DNA from: Dehalococcoidales bacterium
GTDB taxonomy: Bacteria; Chloroflexota; Dehalococcoidia; Dehalococcoidales; UBA2162
Assembly (NCBI GenBank): GCA_016932435.1
Contig: JAFGCW010000047.1
Location: forward strand, 1-62,053
DNA: 62,053 nt
Direction: 5' to 3'
The notes beneath the pieces were generated by a model that had not been told where the DNA came from, did no database searches, and saw only the letters and a list, made by a program, of their open reading frames with translations. The translations under genes and the position numbers were made by a program. Positions 14,975-24,379 of the stretch are shown here, one piece after another (position 1 is the stretch's first letter; every line of letters starts with the position of its first letter).

Positions 14975-16366
14975 ATGAAAGAGTCAGATAAACCACATGT
15001 ACAGCGGTTACGCCCATACCAGATAGAAGCAGCCGCTTCTATTGTCGACAGCGTACAATCCGGAAAAGGCCTTACTTTTTGCGTGGAGATCGCCCGACAG
15101 GGCGGCAAGAACGAGCTTTCAGCCCAGATCGAGCTTCTTCTCCTGACGCTTTCCATAGCCGGATCGCATACCCTCGTGAAATGTTCGCCCACTTTAATAC
15201 CTCAGGCTGTCATTTCCATGAACAGGTTGAAAGAAAGGTTGAATGATGCGGGGCACGGCTGGACATCGGAAAAAGGCTATATCATCAGGCTGGGATACGC
15301 ACGGGCTTTATTCCTCTCCGCTGATAAATCGGCCAATGTGGTAGGACATACGGCTGACTTACTCCTGGAGGTAGATGAAGCCCAGGACGTGAGTATCGAG
15401 AAATATACCAAAGAATTCAAACCCATGGGTGCGACTACCAATACCACGACCGTCCTCTACGGTACTACCTGGGATGATACGACGCTGCTTGAAGAAACGA
15501 AACAAGCTGCTTATGAACTTGAAAAAAAGGATGGTATAAAACGGTGCTTTCGTTACGACTGGCAGGAGGTAGCGAAGTACAATCCTGATTATTTAACCTA
15601 TGTCGAAAGCGAAAAAGCCCGTCTGGGTGAAGACCACCCGTTATTCATGACTCAGTATCGACTTATGCCGGTCCGCACCGGAGGAGGCTTCCTGTCCGCC
15701 CAGCAGAGAGCGCAGCTCCAGGGCAAACATGTGAGAAAATACAGCCCTGAAAATGGGAAAATGTACGTTGCCGGAATTGATCTTGCCGGTGAAGCGGAAG
15801 AAGGGGACGAAGAGAGACTGTCAGCAAAAAACCCGCGTCAGGATTCCACGGTAATCACTATCGGTGAACTGGATTTTTCACGATGTAATGATTTTCAAAA
15901 GCAGCCCGTGATCAGAATAGTGGAACATTATTGCTGGACAGGTAAAAAACACAGTGACTTATATAGTCAGATAATTGACATAATCAAGGGTGTATGGAAA
16001 TGCCGGAGAGTAGTAGTTGATTCCACGGGAGTCGGGCAGCCCGTATACTCGTTTCTGCGGAAGTCCCTTGGATCCAGGATTGTTCCTTTTACCTTTACTG
16101 CAGGATCGAAGTCGGAACTCGGTTACATCCTCCTGGCGGCTGTTAATTCCGGCAGTGTTAAAATGTACACCGGTGACGGTTCTGAAGAGTACAGTCGCTT
16201 CTGGACGGAAATGGAGAAAGCCAGGAGTCGGTATCGTGCCAACCAGACGATGAACTTCTATGTCGACCCGGCGCAGGGCCATGATGATTTCCTGATGAGT
16301 CTGGCGCTGCTTGTAAAAGCCGCCGAAAAATATACTCCCAGGGAAGCAAAGGGAAGGAGTGATTGA
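14975..16366 (+). CDS. Terminase large subunit-like ATPase/nuclease (orphan)
   Basis: This 463-residue protein has the two-domain plan of phage packaging motors. The ATPase domain has RQGGKN (41-46, the variant Walker A of terminases) and LLLEVDEAQ (129-137, Walker B plus catalytic E). The RNase H-like nuclease domain has acidic residues at D269 (GIDLAGE), D349 (VVVDSTGVGQ) and H436-D437-D438 (GHDDFLMS). Length and motif order are normal and there is no frameshift, so it looks intact. There is no portal, protease, capsid or tail gene: the next gene, 62 bp on, is homoserine dehydrogenase. It may be a prophage relic kept intact, a gene-transfer-agent-like module, or a domesticated motor. Confidence 0.85.
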   Translation: MKESDKPHVQRLRPYQIEAAASIVDSVQSGKGLTFCVEIARQGGKNELSAQIELLLLTLSIAGSHTLVKCSPTLIPQAVISMNRLKERLNDAGHGWTSEKGYIIRLGYARALFLSADKSANVVGHTADLLLEVDEAQDVSIEKYTKEFKPMGATTNTTTVLYGTTWDDTTLLEETKQAAYELEKKDGIKRCFRYDWQEVAKYNPDYLTYVESEKARLGEDHPLFMTQYRLMPVRTGGGFLSAQQRAQLQGKHVRKYSPENGKMYVAGIDLAGEAEEGDEERLSAKNPRQDSTVITIGELDFSRCNDFQKQPVIRIVEHYCWTGKKHSDLYSQIIDIIKGVWKCRRVVVDSTGVGQPVYSFLRKSLGSRIVPFTFTAGSKSELGYILLAAVNSGSVKMYTGDGSEEYSRFWTEMEKARSRYRANQTMNFYVDPAQGHDDFLMSLALLVKAAEKYTPREAKGRSD

Positions 16367-16428
16367 CACTCACCTGCCTGTAGCGATAATATTAGGCTGC
16401 TTGAATCTTATTACAAGGAGTGCTTGTT

Positions 16429-17694
16429 ATGGCGGACACGAAGAAGGTAGCGGTTATCGGCTGGGGTACTATAGGTACAGGCGTGGTCGAGATATTATAC
16501 AAAAAAGGAATACCCGGTCTGGAACTGGTGAAGGTTTGTGATATCGACCTGGAGACAGACAGGGGACTTACTCTGCCTTCTGAAATGATGACAAATAACT
16601 GGCACGAAATTACGGATGATCCCGCAATAGATATAGTGGTCGAACTGATCGGCGGAATCGAGCCGGCCAAGACTATCCAGATGGACGCCCTGAGTAAGGG
16701 AAAAGACGTGGCAACTGCCAACAAGAAATTGCTGGCAAAAGAGGGCGAGACGATATTCAAGAGAGTACTTGATCTCGACCGGACAATCGGTATCAGGGCG
16801 AGTTTTGTCGGAGCTCACTCTTTTATCCACGAACTGGGGCTGGTCGGTTCGGAATCCAAGCAATACAAGAGGATATACGCAATTCTGAACGGGACCTGTA
16901 ATTATATACTCTCAAAGATGACCGGAGAAGGGAAAGGATTCGACGAAGCACTGAAAGGCGCTCAGGATGAAGGTTTCGCCGAAGCCGACCCGACCGATGA
17001 TATCGAGGGTTATGATACGGAGAACAAGATCCGTATCCTGCTTGGATTGATCACGAACTCATACCGGTATGCCGGAGATTTCCCCGTCGAAGGGATCAGG
17101 AACATCGACGTGCAGGATATCCTGTATGCTGATGAACTCGGATATTCCGTAAAACTTATCGGAATCATCGAACATGCGGTGGATACCTACGATGTTGCCG
17201 TACATCCGGCGTTAGTGCCCAGGATATCTCTCCTCGGCTCACTGCAGGGAGCCTATAACGGAACCGAATTTGAAGACGAGTACGGGGTTGTATCCGGACT
17301 GGTGAATCCGGGAGCCGGGAAATACCCTACCGCGGATACGGTAATAAAAGACCTGCTGGACATAGCGCAGGGTCGACCTCTCCCGATCCCTTCTACGCCG
17401 GGTGAGTATACATTAGGTTTACCGGGGGATGTTCACCGCAGGTATTATCTGAGGTTCAGTGTCGCCGACCAGCCGGGCGTCCTGGCCCAGATTACTAATA
17501 TATTCTGGAAATACAACATTAATATAGCGGCGGTAATCCAGAAAGAAGCTTCACAGAAGGATTTTGTGCCGGTGGTAATGACGACGTACCTGGCCAGAGA
17601 AGGAGACGTCCAGGCGGCAATCAAGGAAGTGAATGTCCTTGATGCCATTAAGGCTGAAACACGGATGCTGCGTATATTGAATGCCAGTACCTAG
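16429..17694 (+). CDS. hom: Homoserine dehydrogenase with ACT domain
   Basis: This enzyme converts aspartate semialdehyde to homoserine in threonine and methionine synthesis. The start is placed at ATG 16429, eight bases after AAGGAG. An upstream in-frame GTG (16420) overlaps the ribosome-binding site. The 421-residue product has the N-terminal nucleotide fold VIGWGTIGTG (8-17), the segment ANKKLLAKEG, the substrate region NGTCNYILSKM, and the signature GFAEADPTDDIEGYD. A C-terminal ACT domain (about 342-415, FSVADQPGVLAQITNIF) is the usual site of threonine feedback. No other threonine-pathway gene is adjacent. The stop overlaps the convergent surface-protein gene by 4 bp. Confidence 0.95.
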   Translation: MADTKKVAVIGWGTIGTGVVEILYKKGIPGLELVKVCDIDLETDRGLTLPSEMMTNNWHEITDDPAIDIVVELIGGIEPAKTIQMDALSKGKDVATANKKLLAKEGETIFKRVLDLDRTIGIRASFVGAHSFIHELGLVGSESKQYKRIYAILNGTCNYILSKMTGEGKGFDEALKGAQDEGFAEADPTDDIEGYDTENKIRILLGLITNSYRYAGDFPVEGIRNIDVQDILYADELGYSVKLIGIIEHAVDTYDVAVHPALVPRISLLGSLQGAYNGTEFEDEYGVVSGLVNPGAGKYPTADTVIKDLLDIAQGRPLPIPSTPGEYTLGLPGDVHRRYYLRFSVADQPGVLAQITNIFWKYNINIAAVIQKEASQKDFVPVVMTTYLAREGDVQAAIKEVNVLDAIKAETRMLRILNAST

Positions 17695-19574
17695 TAATAA
17701 GCTGTCTTCCTGCCCAGCCAGAAAGTGAAGACCGCCAGGAGTAAAGCGACTCCGACTATTATGATATAGATTACAGCCTGCGGCATGTTCATACCAAAAC
17801 CGACATGGAAGGAAGCAGGCTCTGACCACTCACCTTCATTGAAAGCCTTATCGACGGCTCTCACTCTCCAGTAGTACGGATCTTCCGGGGTGACGGCGTT
17901 TAACTTGTTCTGGGGCGGAACCGTGAATTCAGAGACTTCAATACCCTCTTCTTCAAGTATAATGTATGGTGCCTCGGAACTACCGGTAAAAATCTGCAAT
18001 GTGTAGGTTACACCGCTGTCATCAGTCACATCTTCCCAGTCAAAAAACGCTTCTGCGTCAGCTTTTGTGTCGGATTCAGGCAGCAGTATCCGAGTTTTCG
18101 ATGGAGGTGTATTTTCCATGAAGAAGCTGTACTTGATCACATTGGTACCATCGGTCGCTTCGATAATATGGAGACCGCTGCTGGCGGATGGAGCATAGAA
18201 GGGAACATTGAATGTCCCATTGCTTTCCACGGTCCCGGTGGCTACCTGGGTACCGCTGAAGGTGACAGTGACTGTCCTGCCGGCTATGAAATTCTGACCG
18301 GCTATGCCTATTCCCGCGCCGGCACAGCCGGGGAAAGACTCATTGGTAATCGGATCTATGAGACCACTCGTATTCACTTCGAATATCATGGTCTTGGTAG
18401 TGTGTCCGTCAGATACATCCACCTCCCAGCTTCCCATATTGCTCCAGGGGACGGTAAAGAACGTATTGAAATTCCCGTCATTATCAGATTTGACTGACAT
18501 GTCACTTGCACTCGCATCTTCGAATCTGATGGTAATAGTTTTATCCGGTCTGAATCCGGCGCCGGATACCATTACTTCATGGCCCGGACTGCCTGCGGAG
18601 GGTTCAAGCGTGACACTGGCATCCAGGATATCATAGGAGAGTTGAGCTGAATTACCTGCGGTATCACCCGCATTCACTATATAGGTGCCTTCGGCGAAGG
18701 TACCTGCCGGCAAACTTTTTACAAAGCTTCCATTCCCATCCGTAGTTCCTGAAAAAATAGACTGATTATTAAAGGTAACGTTTACATTAGCGCCGGCGCC
18801 GAATCCGGTACCGCTGACAGTTATGGTGCTGCTGGCGGCACCCGGTGAAGGCTGAATATTCAGAGTCGGTGTAATAGTGAATGTCCTTCCGGCCTGGTGT
18901 GATGACGTTTTTCCGATGACGGTTAAAGCATGGACTCCGGCAGCGCTGGGAGGAACCAGTATTCTGGTATTTTGAAAAGAACCACTGCCATCTGTTGAGG
19001 TATCGCCCTGGAAAATGGGTATGGCAACTTCGTCATATTTTACGATGATTTCTTCAAGAGCGCCGAATTCCTGCCCTGATATTGAAAGCTCTGTTCCCGG
19101 CGAACCGCCTGCCGGTGTAATAGATATTGCTCCGGCAAGAACATTGAAAGCAGCTATCTGCAGAATATCCAGAGTATTTGTTGATGGTGGGATGTGATAC
19201 GTTAAATACACATAATATGTTCCCTGAATAACCTCTTCGATAACTCCGCCGCTGAGCACATCAGGAACATCAAACGACGTGCTGAAACTCCCGTCCGCAT
19301 TTAGCGGTTCAATCTCGACTATCTCATAAATCCCGACAGAATAATTCATTACCGTTCCGGGATATTTACCGAAAATAATATTGACCGAACGGTCTGCCGG
19401 TGTTCCGGGGTCGAACCCGCTTCCGCTAATATTGACTTCCTGGCCAATGGCACCGATATTTACTTGAAGGTTAATTTCTTCACCGGCGGCATGTACCGGT
19501 GCCGGTGAAATGATAACAGCTGTAGTTATAATGATAGCTGATAAACAAGCGATATATTTCTTAAGGTGTTTCAT
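17691..19574 (-). CDS. IPT/TIG-repeat surface protein with C-terminal anchor
   Basis: This 627-residue exported protein has a signal peptide at 1-29 (ending PAPVHA). About five or six IPT/TIG-type immunoglobulin-like repeats follow, each opening with a variant of PGxxxxxSGxGF (for example INISGSGFDPG, ITVSGTGFGAG, VMVSGAGFRPD, IGIAGQNFIAG). A fibronectin-like module covers about 500-590 (FDWEDVTDDSGVTYTLQI ... YYWRVRAVD). One transmembrane helix lies near 600-620, with a short RKTAYY tail. It probably forms an envelope stalk. Together with the fibronectin-repeat protein at 2-5 kb it shows the same display strategy: signal peptide, beta repeats, C-terminal helix. Confidence 0.82.
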   Translation of the reverse strand: MKHLKKYIACLSAIIITTAVIISPAPVHAAGEEINLQVNIGAIGQEVNISGSGFDPGTPADRSVNIIFGKYPGTVMNYSVGIYEIVEIEPLNADGSFSTSFDVPDVLSGGVIEEVIQGTYYVYLTYHIPPSTNTLDILQIAAFNVLAGAISITPAGGSPGTELSISGQEFGALEEIIVKYDEVAIPIFQGDTSTDGSGSFQNTRILVPPSAAGVHALTVIGKTSSHQAGRTFTITPTLNIQPSPGAASSTITVSGTGFGAGANVNVTFNNQSIFSGTTDGNGSFVKSLPAGTFAEGTYIVNAGDTAGNSAQLSYDILDASVTLEPSAGSPGHEVMVSGAGFRPDKTITIRFEDASASDMSVKSDNDGNFNTFFTVPWSNMGSWEVDVSDGHTTKTMIFEVNTSGLIDPITNESFPGCAGAGIGIAGQNFIAGRTVTVTFSGTQVATGTVESNGTFNVPFYAPSASSGLHIIEATDGTNVIKYSFFMENTPPSKTRILLPESDTKADAEAFFDWEDVTDDSGVTYTLQIFTGSSEAPYIILEEEGIEVSEFTVPPQNKLNAVTPEDPYYWRVRAVDKAFNEGEWSEPASFHVGFGMNMPQAVIYIIIVGVALLLAVFTFWLGRKTAYY

Positions 19575-19730
19575 GCATTAACCTGCTATACTTTCCTCCG
19601 AAATCCTTCAGTTAAATCTTATCCATAATAATATAGCTACCGAAATCAATATGTCAATAAGAAAAAAGGATGCTCTGTGTGGTTTTTAGTGTCGTTTGTA
19701 CTAACCTCCTGTATCATTCCGGCTTTTCAA

Positions 19731-19850
19731 ATTCTAAGTCCTAATTCCTAAACTCGAAACAATATCAAAACATTAATAACGAATCATCTCGTGTTTTGAG
19801 ATTGGTAATTCGATATTGTTTAGCATTTAGAGTTTGGAAATTAGAGTTTC
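19731..19850. repeat. AT-rich imperfect palindrome (19575-19919 has no gene)
   Basis: AACTCGAAACAATATC near 19751 is mirrored by GATATTGTTTAGCATTTAGAGTTT near 19812, and AATTCTAA and TTAGAGTTT lie at the outer ends, giving a long imperfect hairpin. It resembles a miniature intergenic repeat. Nothing else is seen in this 345-bp gap before the regulator promoter. Confidence 0.5.
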
Positions 19851-19919
19851 AGAGTAGAGATATGGTGGGTTCACGGTGATCAAAGGATGCGTCATTGTAA
19901 ATGACAGAGAGGTGTATTA

Positions 19920-19948
19920 TTGACAGTTTACACTGAAACGTGTATTAT
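19920..19948 (+). promoter_or_regulatory. Sigma-70 promoter with an operator in its spacer
   Basis: TTGACA (19920-19925) and TATTAT (19943-19948) are separated by exactly 17 bp. The spacer holds the inverted repeat TACAC-TGAAAC-GTGTA (19929-19944), the same core as the perfect operator at 20247-20264. A repressor bound there would block polymerase. The ATG at 19955 falls at the expected transcription start, so the message may be leaderless. Confidence 0.75.
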
Positions 19949-19954
19949 CCGGGT

Positions 19955-20197
19955 ATGACGAAGGGGTATAATGCCGGAAAAAAGAAATGGGATAGTGCCG
20001 ATGTAAGAGCCTTGAGGAAGCATATGGGACTCACACAGCGGGAGATGGCTGACAGGTTGGGTACACGCCAGCAAACGATAAGTGAGTGGGAACTCGGTCT
20101 GTACCGGCCAAGGGGTGCATCATCTACCCTGCTGTCTATCATTGCCGATCAATCCGGATACAGGTATAACGCGAACCTTTCCGAAAATCATTCCTAG
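19955..20197 (+). CDS. XRE-family transcriptional regulator
   Basis: This 80-residue protein is little more than one Cro/C1-type helix-turn-helix: DVRALRKHMGLTQREMADRL, then GTRQQTISEWELGLYRPRG. The start is placed at ATG 19955. The upstream GTG at 19940 lies within the operator/-10 region and would be untranscribed. It probably binds the GAAA-centred inverted repeats at 19929-19944 (its own promoter) and 20247-20264 (ahead of the DUF2851 gene), which gives autoregulation plus control of the next gene. Ligand or signal is unknown. Antitoxin-type HTH proteins look similar, but no toxin gene is adjacent. Confidence 0.85.
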   Translation: MTKGYNAGKKKWDSADVRALRKHMGLTQREMADRLGTRQQTISEWELGLYRPRGASSTLLSIIADQSGYRYNANLSENHS

Positions 20198-20246
20198 CGA
20201 TTCTATGCTTGACCAGACATTTATACGCAATTAACGTTTCTATCAA

Positions 20247-20264
20247 ATACACGGAAACGTGTAT
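20247..20264. promoter_or_regulatory. Perfect operator-like inverted repeat
   Basis: ATACACG-GAAA-CGTGTAT is a perfect 7+4+7 inverted repeat lying 50 bp after the XRE regulator and 77 bp before the DUF2851 gene. It shares ACAC, GAAAC and GTGTATTA with the site inside the regulator's promoter, so both are likely bound by that regulator. Confidence 0.7.
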
Positions 20265-20340
20265 TAAAGACCTGATAGAGAGATGAAGACCGTCCGGATA
20301 TTGCTAAGACGGTTGAAGATAGAGATATCAGAAACGGATT

Positions 20341-21711
20341 ATGGTTCTGTGTAAAATGGATACTAACCTTACCGAGAAACAGTTCAGAGAGATCTGGCAG
20401 CCCTGTGAGATCGTGGGACAAACACTCATTGCTGAAAACGGAATGGAAGTGAGAGTTGTTTATCCGGGCAGGCCTAACGATGGTCAAGGAGCAGATTTCA
20501 GGGATGCCGTAATTATTACCGATAGAGCACTGCGAACCGGTGACGTAGAGTTTCATCTCAGGTCCAGCGACTGGCGAGGACACCACCATCACCTGGATCC
20601 CGTATACAACCGTGTTGTTCTGCATGTGGTAAAGCAGCACAATTCCAGAACAGGGACTATTCTTCAGAATGGTATCGAAATCCCGATAGTAGTGATCGAT
20701 GATACTTCAGGCGTGTTATCCATCGAGAAAGGAATGCCTGCGAGAAAGAGAAGCGGCGCAGGTATGAGATGCCATAATTTTACCGGGTATACAGGCGGTG
20801 AAACCTTCGAGAAACATCTGGACAGAGCCGGGAGAAACAGGTTCATTCAAAAAGCCGAGAGGTTTTCTTCTGAAATAACCAGCCAAGATCCGGGTGAGTC
20901 CCTCTACCGTGGGATAATGGAAGCACTGGGATACTCGGGGAATAAAGACGCATTTTTAGAGCTTGCAGGGAAGATGCCGCTGGCATTATTGGAAAGGAAG
21001 AAAGATAGCGGGATACAGGATGAGAATTACCTTTTTAGACTGCTGTTTCTTCTCTTTGGTACAGCCGGTTTTTTGTCAGAAGATACTATGGGGAGGTTGT
21101 GTTCTGCCGGGCTGGACAGAGAACTTGTGAAACAAATGATTTGCGAAGGTAAATCAAGAGATATGAACAATGCCATGTCGCCCGGAAAATGGCGGTTGTT
21201 CAGAATCCGGCCATGCAACTCTCCTTTCCGAAGACTGGTCGCGATGAGTTACCTCCTGCTGAAGTACAGGAGAAAAGGATTACTGAAAGGTATGCTGGAC
21301 CTGACAAATTCGGTTTCGGATTTAACAAAACCTCGTGAGATGGAAAGAGAACTGGTTGTATCGGAAGACTGTATATCTTACCTGGGTAAAAACCGGGCTG
21401 CCGAAATTATCGTGAATGTCCTGCTGCCTTTTACCTTCGCTTTTGGTAATAATAACAACGAACCGGAGTTATCCGCAAAAGCGCTGGCATTATACACAGA
21501 TTATCCGGGGCTGGAAATAAATTCACTAATCAGGCATATGATCACTCAACTCGGTTTTGATAAAACTTCGGTAAATACGGCGATACGTCAGCAGGGTATG
21601 ATACACATTTATAAAAACCTGTGCACCCGGGGCAGATGCTATGAATGTGAACTAAGCGAGCTTAAGGCCGGGCGAAACGTCCAGAGACAGCCCGTCCACC
21701 TTCCCGGCTAG
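20341..21711 (+). CDS. DUF2851 family protein
   Basis: This 456-residue protein matches the DUF2851 family. It has an early [10 protein letters not shown] segment, the core [20 protein letters not shown], then [18 protein letters not shown] and NRVVLHVV. The C-terminal cluster CTRGRCYEC may bind metal. The histidine/aspartate-rich core resembles a nuclease-like fold, but the biochemical role is not established. Two in-frame ATGs (20341 and 20356) are possible; neither has a good ribosome-binding site. The preceding inverted repeat suggests control by the XRE protein. The last 60 bp overlap the convergent tsaD gene. Confidence 0.8.
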   Translation: MVLCKMDTNLTEKQFREIWQPCEIVGQTLIAENGMEVRVVYPGRPNDGQGADFRDAVIITDRALRTGDVEFHLRSSDWRGHHHHLDPVYNRVVLHVVKQHNSRTGTILQNGIEIPIVVIDDTSGVLSIEKGMPARKRSGAGMRCHNFTGYTGGETFEKHLDRAGRNRFIQKAERFSSEITSQDPGESLYRGIMEALGYSGNKDAFLELAGKMPLALLERKKDSGIQDENYLFRLLFLLFGTAGFLSEDTMGRLCSAGLDRELVKQMICEGKSRDMNNAMSPGKWRLFRIRPCNSPFRRLVAMSYLLLKYRRKGLLKGMLDLTNSVSDLTKPREMERELVVSEDCISYLGKNRAAEIIVNVLLPFTFAFGNNNNEPELSAKALALYTDYPGLEINSLIRHMITQLGFDKTSVNTAIRQQGMIHIYKNLCTRGRCYECELSELKAGRNVQRQPVHLPG

Positions 21712-22635
21712 AAATCGGAAAAAGCCGCAGGCGGCGATCATCGCGGCGTTGTCGGTGCATAATCTGATCTCCGGAACAAGGACGGGGAGTATCGATTCTC
21801 TCACCAGTCGTTCCCGTAGAGGTTTATTGGCGGCGACCCCTCCTGCGAGAATTATCTGTTTTACACCATGCTCTTCGGCAGCATTGATTGTCTTGGTAAC
21901 GAGCACTTCGGCTACGGCTTCCTGGAAACTGGCCGCCGCGTCCAGTTTGTTTTCTATCAGGTTACTTTCTTCCAGGCGAAGCAATGCTGTCTTTATCCCG
22001 CTGAAACTGAAGTCGCTGGTACCCTTAATCCATGACCTTGGGAGATCGATTGAGGGAGTACCCGATTCCGAGGCTTTCTGGATTGCCGGCCCTCCCGGGT
22101 ATCCGAGGTTCAATATACGGGCTGCTTTGTCGAATGCTTCACCGGCGGCGTCGTCACGGGTACGCCCGATTAATTCGTAGCTGCCGTGATCCTTCATTAC
22201 TACCAGGTCGCTGTGCCCGCCTGATACTATCAAGGCCAGGAGCGGGAATTCCGGAGTGGTGCTGTTCTGAGAAATCCAGTTGGCGTAAATATGTCCTTCC
22301 AGATGGTTGACGCCGGTAAGTGGAATATTTCTCGACATTGAAATAGCTTTAGCCGTGTTCACTCCGATTAGCAGTGAACCGGCGAGACCGGGACCAGCGG
22401 TTACCGCAATTCCATTGATATCATTCCAGCTGGTTCCGGCTTCGGTCATTGCCTGTTCTATGACGGGGATTATCGCCAGGATATGCTGGCGTGAAGCCAC
22501 TTCCGGGACAATACCTCCGTACCGGGCGTGGATTTCCACCTGCGAGGATACCTGGTTTGACAGGATTCTCGCTCCGTCTTCAACTACCGCCGCGGCAGTT
22601 TCATCGCAGGAAGTTTCTATTCCAAGGATTTTCAT
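21652..22635 (-). CDS. tsaD: tRNA threonylcarbamoyladenosine transferase TsaD
   Basis: This 327-residue ASKHA-fold protein transfers threonylcarbamoyl to A37 of ANN-decoding tRNAs, with TsaB and TsaE (not in this window). Features are the [11 protein letters not shown] opening, the metal-binding NHLEGH (H111 and H115), the nucleotide loop VSGGHSDLV, and a late LAGGVAANK. Length is normal. Its 3' end overlaps the end of the DUF2851 gene by 60 bp on the other strand. It appears monocistronic. Confidence 0.97.
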   Translation of the reverse strand: MKILGIETSCDETAAAVVEDGARILSNQVSSQVEIHARYGGIVPEVASRQHILAIIPVIEQAMTEAGTSWNDINGIAVTAGPGLAGSLLIGVNTAKAISMSRNIPLTGVNHLEGHIYANWISQNSTTPEFPLLALIVSGGHSDLVVMKDHGSYELIGRTRDDAAGEAFDKAARILNLGYPGGPAIQKASESGTPSIDLPRSWIKGTSDFSFSGIKTALLRLEESNLIENKLDAAASFQEAVAEVLVTKTINAAEEHGVKQIILAGGVAANKPLRERLVRESILPVLVPEIRLCTDNAAMIAACGFFRFLAGKVDGLSLDVSPGLKLA

Positions 22636-22745
22636 ACACTCAAATTATATCATAGATGGTTTTGGAGAAAGCAGTTTGAGATTGATTCCATTTTCGGTTC
22701 CGTTCTTTATCTATCTGGTTTTGTTCACAATTAGCCAGTAGTATG

Positions 22746-22930
22746 TACCTCACCCCTGACCCCTCTCCAGCCAGAACCTTCGCTATCTGGTGTTGGTTAT
22801 TCCAGGCTGGAGAGGGGAGTTAATTAGAGAGGGGGCTTCGCCCCCTCTCATTTGCTTATTCCCCTTTCACGCACGCTAATTACTGCAATTAACGATGGTA
22901 CTGCATGAGAGGGGGATACAGGGGGTGAGT
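22746..22930. repeat. 185-bp MITE-like palindromic element (22636-23039 has no gene)
   Basis: The ends are inverted: ACCTCACCCC-TGA-CCCCTCTC at the left and GAGAGGGGGATACAGGGGGTGAGT-like sequence at the right. Inside, CCCCTCTCCAGCC (22760-22772) pairs with GGCTGGAGAGGGG (22805-22817). GAGAGGGGGC-TTCG-type sequence at 22827-22849 forms a second, perfect GC hairpin with no T-run. It encodes nothing. It looks like a non-autonomous repeat lying between tsaD and the M42 peptidase gene. Confidence 0.7.
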
Positions 22931-23039
22931 GTAAAACAGCCAAAACCGAACAATTTCATCCAGGTTGATATCTTGACGAATCTATACTTTACGGGTAGTA
23001 TGGTGGGGATATTTCATAGTAACAAAGCGAGGATATATT

Positions 23040-24101
23040 ATGCAGCAGGATTCCTTTGATTTTCTCAAAAAACTTGTCGATACACCGGGACCTTCCGGTT
23101 ACGAGCAGTCGGTTCAACGGGTGTTTCGCGACCGTGTTACCGCTTATGCATCGGATGTCCGTACCGACGTCATGGGTAATGTATTTGCTACGGTAAATCC
23201 AGACGGGTCTCCGAAAATTATGCTTGCCGGGCATGCCGACGAGATAGGATTCCAGGTTCGCTATATCAGCGAAGAAGGGATGCTTTATTTCGGGTCTATT
23301 GGCGGGCATGATGCCGTCGTTACCGTGGGACAGCGTGTCACCGTTCATACCGCGAGTGGCCCTATCCCGGGCGTACTTGGACGTACTGCCATACACCTGA
23401 TCGATGCAGATGACAGGAAAAAGACTCCGAAGCTGGATGATCTCTGGATAGACATCGGGGCGAAAGACAAAGAAGACGCCGAGTCGGTTGTCGCCATCGG
23501 TGACTGCGTGACCTATGCCCATGAACTGCAGCGTTTGCGGGGAAACCTGTGTGTCGCGAGAAGCTTCGACGACAAGATGGGAGTATTCGTCGTTGCAGAA
23601 GCTTTGAGAATACTGTCTGGAAAATCAATAAACGCAGCGGTTACAGGAGTGTCCACGGTCCAGGAGGAAGTAGGTCTCCGCGGAGCAACCACCAGCGCTT
23701 ATGGTGTCGATCCGCAAATAGGTATTGCGACCGATGTGGGTCATGCGACCGATTACCCGACCGGTGATAAGAAAAAAGTAGGGGACATCAAGCTGGGCCG
23801 TGGTCCGAAGATTACACGAGGAGCAAATATTAATCCGGTTGTCTACGATATGCTGGTCGAAACGGCGAAAGAGATGGAAATTCCGTACCAGGTCGTAGCA
23901 GCTCCGGGAGGCACCGGTACAGACGCGAACGTAATACAACTCAACCGGGCCGGCGTCGCGACCGGACTTATCTCGGTACCGCTTCGGTATATGCATACGC
24001 CGAACGAGATTATGGACCTGGACGACATTGAAAACGCGGCGAAGCTGATGGCTGGTTTCTGCGAACGGGTTACCAATGAGATCGACTGGACGCCGGTGTA
24101 G
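23040..24101 (+). CDS. M42 family metallo-aminopeptidase
   Basis: This 353-residue peptidase of the M42 (glutamyl aminopeptidase/PepD-TET/endoglucanase-like) family binds two metals. Ligands are recognisable as H65 and D67 in LAGHADEIG, D177 in SFDDKMG, E209-E210 in VQEEVGLRG (catalytic base and ligand), D232 in TDVGHA, and a C-terminal H in RYMHTPNE. Members form dodecameric tetrahedral cytosolic complexes that trim peptides from the N-terminus. No signal peptide is present. With PepA at 53-55 kb it points to peptide use as a carbon source (inference). Confidence 0.92.
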   Translation: MQQDSFDFLKKLVDTPGPSGYEQSVQRVFRDRVTAYASDVRTDVMGNVFATVNPDGSPKIMLAGHADEIGFQVRYISEEGMLYFGSIGGHDAVVTVGQRVTVHTASGPIPGVLGRTAIHLIDADDRKKTPKLDDLWIDIGAKDKEDAESVVAIGDCVTYAHELQRLRGNLCVARSFDDKMGVFVVAEALRILSGKSINAAVTGVSTVQEEVGLRGATTSAYGVDPQIGIATDVGHATDYPTGDKKKVGDIKLGRGPKITRGANINPVVYDMLVETAKEMEIPYQVVAAPGGTGTDANVIQLNRAGVATGLISVPLRYMHTPNEIMDLDDIENAAKLMAGFCERVTNEIDWTPV

Positions 24102-24225
24102 GTTCGGGGTTACGCCTCTTCTACGTTTGATATAGGAAACTTTTTCAGAAGCTTCTTAGATATCAGAAATGCTTAAACACGTTAGTACGATTGTTACGAT
24201 ATAGAACCTAAAGTTGTCCGAAAAT

Positions 24226-24328
24226 TGTCATTCTGAGGGAGTTTCGATTTATCGGAACGACCGAAGAATCTCCTATCGGTATCGGATGAGATCCTTCGTC
24301 CCGACTCTGTCAGGAACTCAGGATGACA
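24226..24328. repeat. Interspersed palindromic repeat (TGTCATTCTGAG type)
   Basis: The left end TGTCATTCTGAG and right end CTCAGGATGACA are inverted with one mismatch. GAAGAATCTC and GAGATCCTTCG lie between. This end sequence is a widespread bacterial intergenic repeat. It occupies most of the 278-bp gap between convergent genes. Confidence 0.75.
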
Positions 24329-24379
24329 TTTTTTCGTTTTTAAATAACATCGTTGAGGAGGATTCAGAGGTTTCTCAGG

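Noticed and set aside
22827..22849. Terminator of tsaD or a neighbouring gene
   Set aside because: Perfect GC hairpin, but no T-run on either strand and inside a repeat element.
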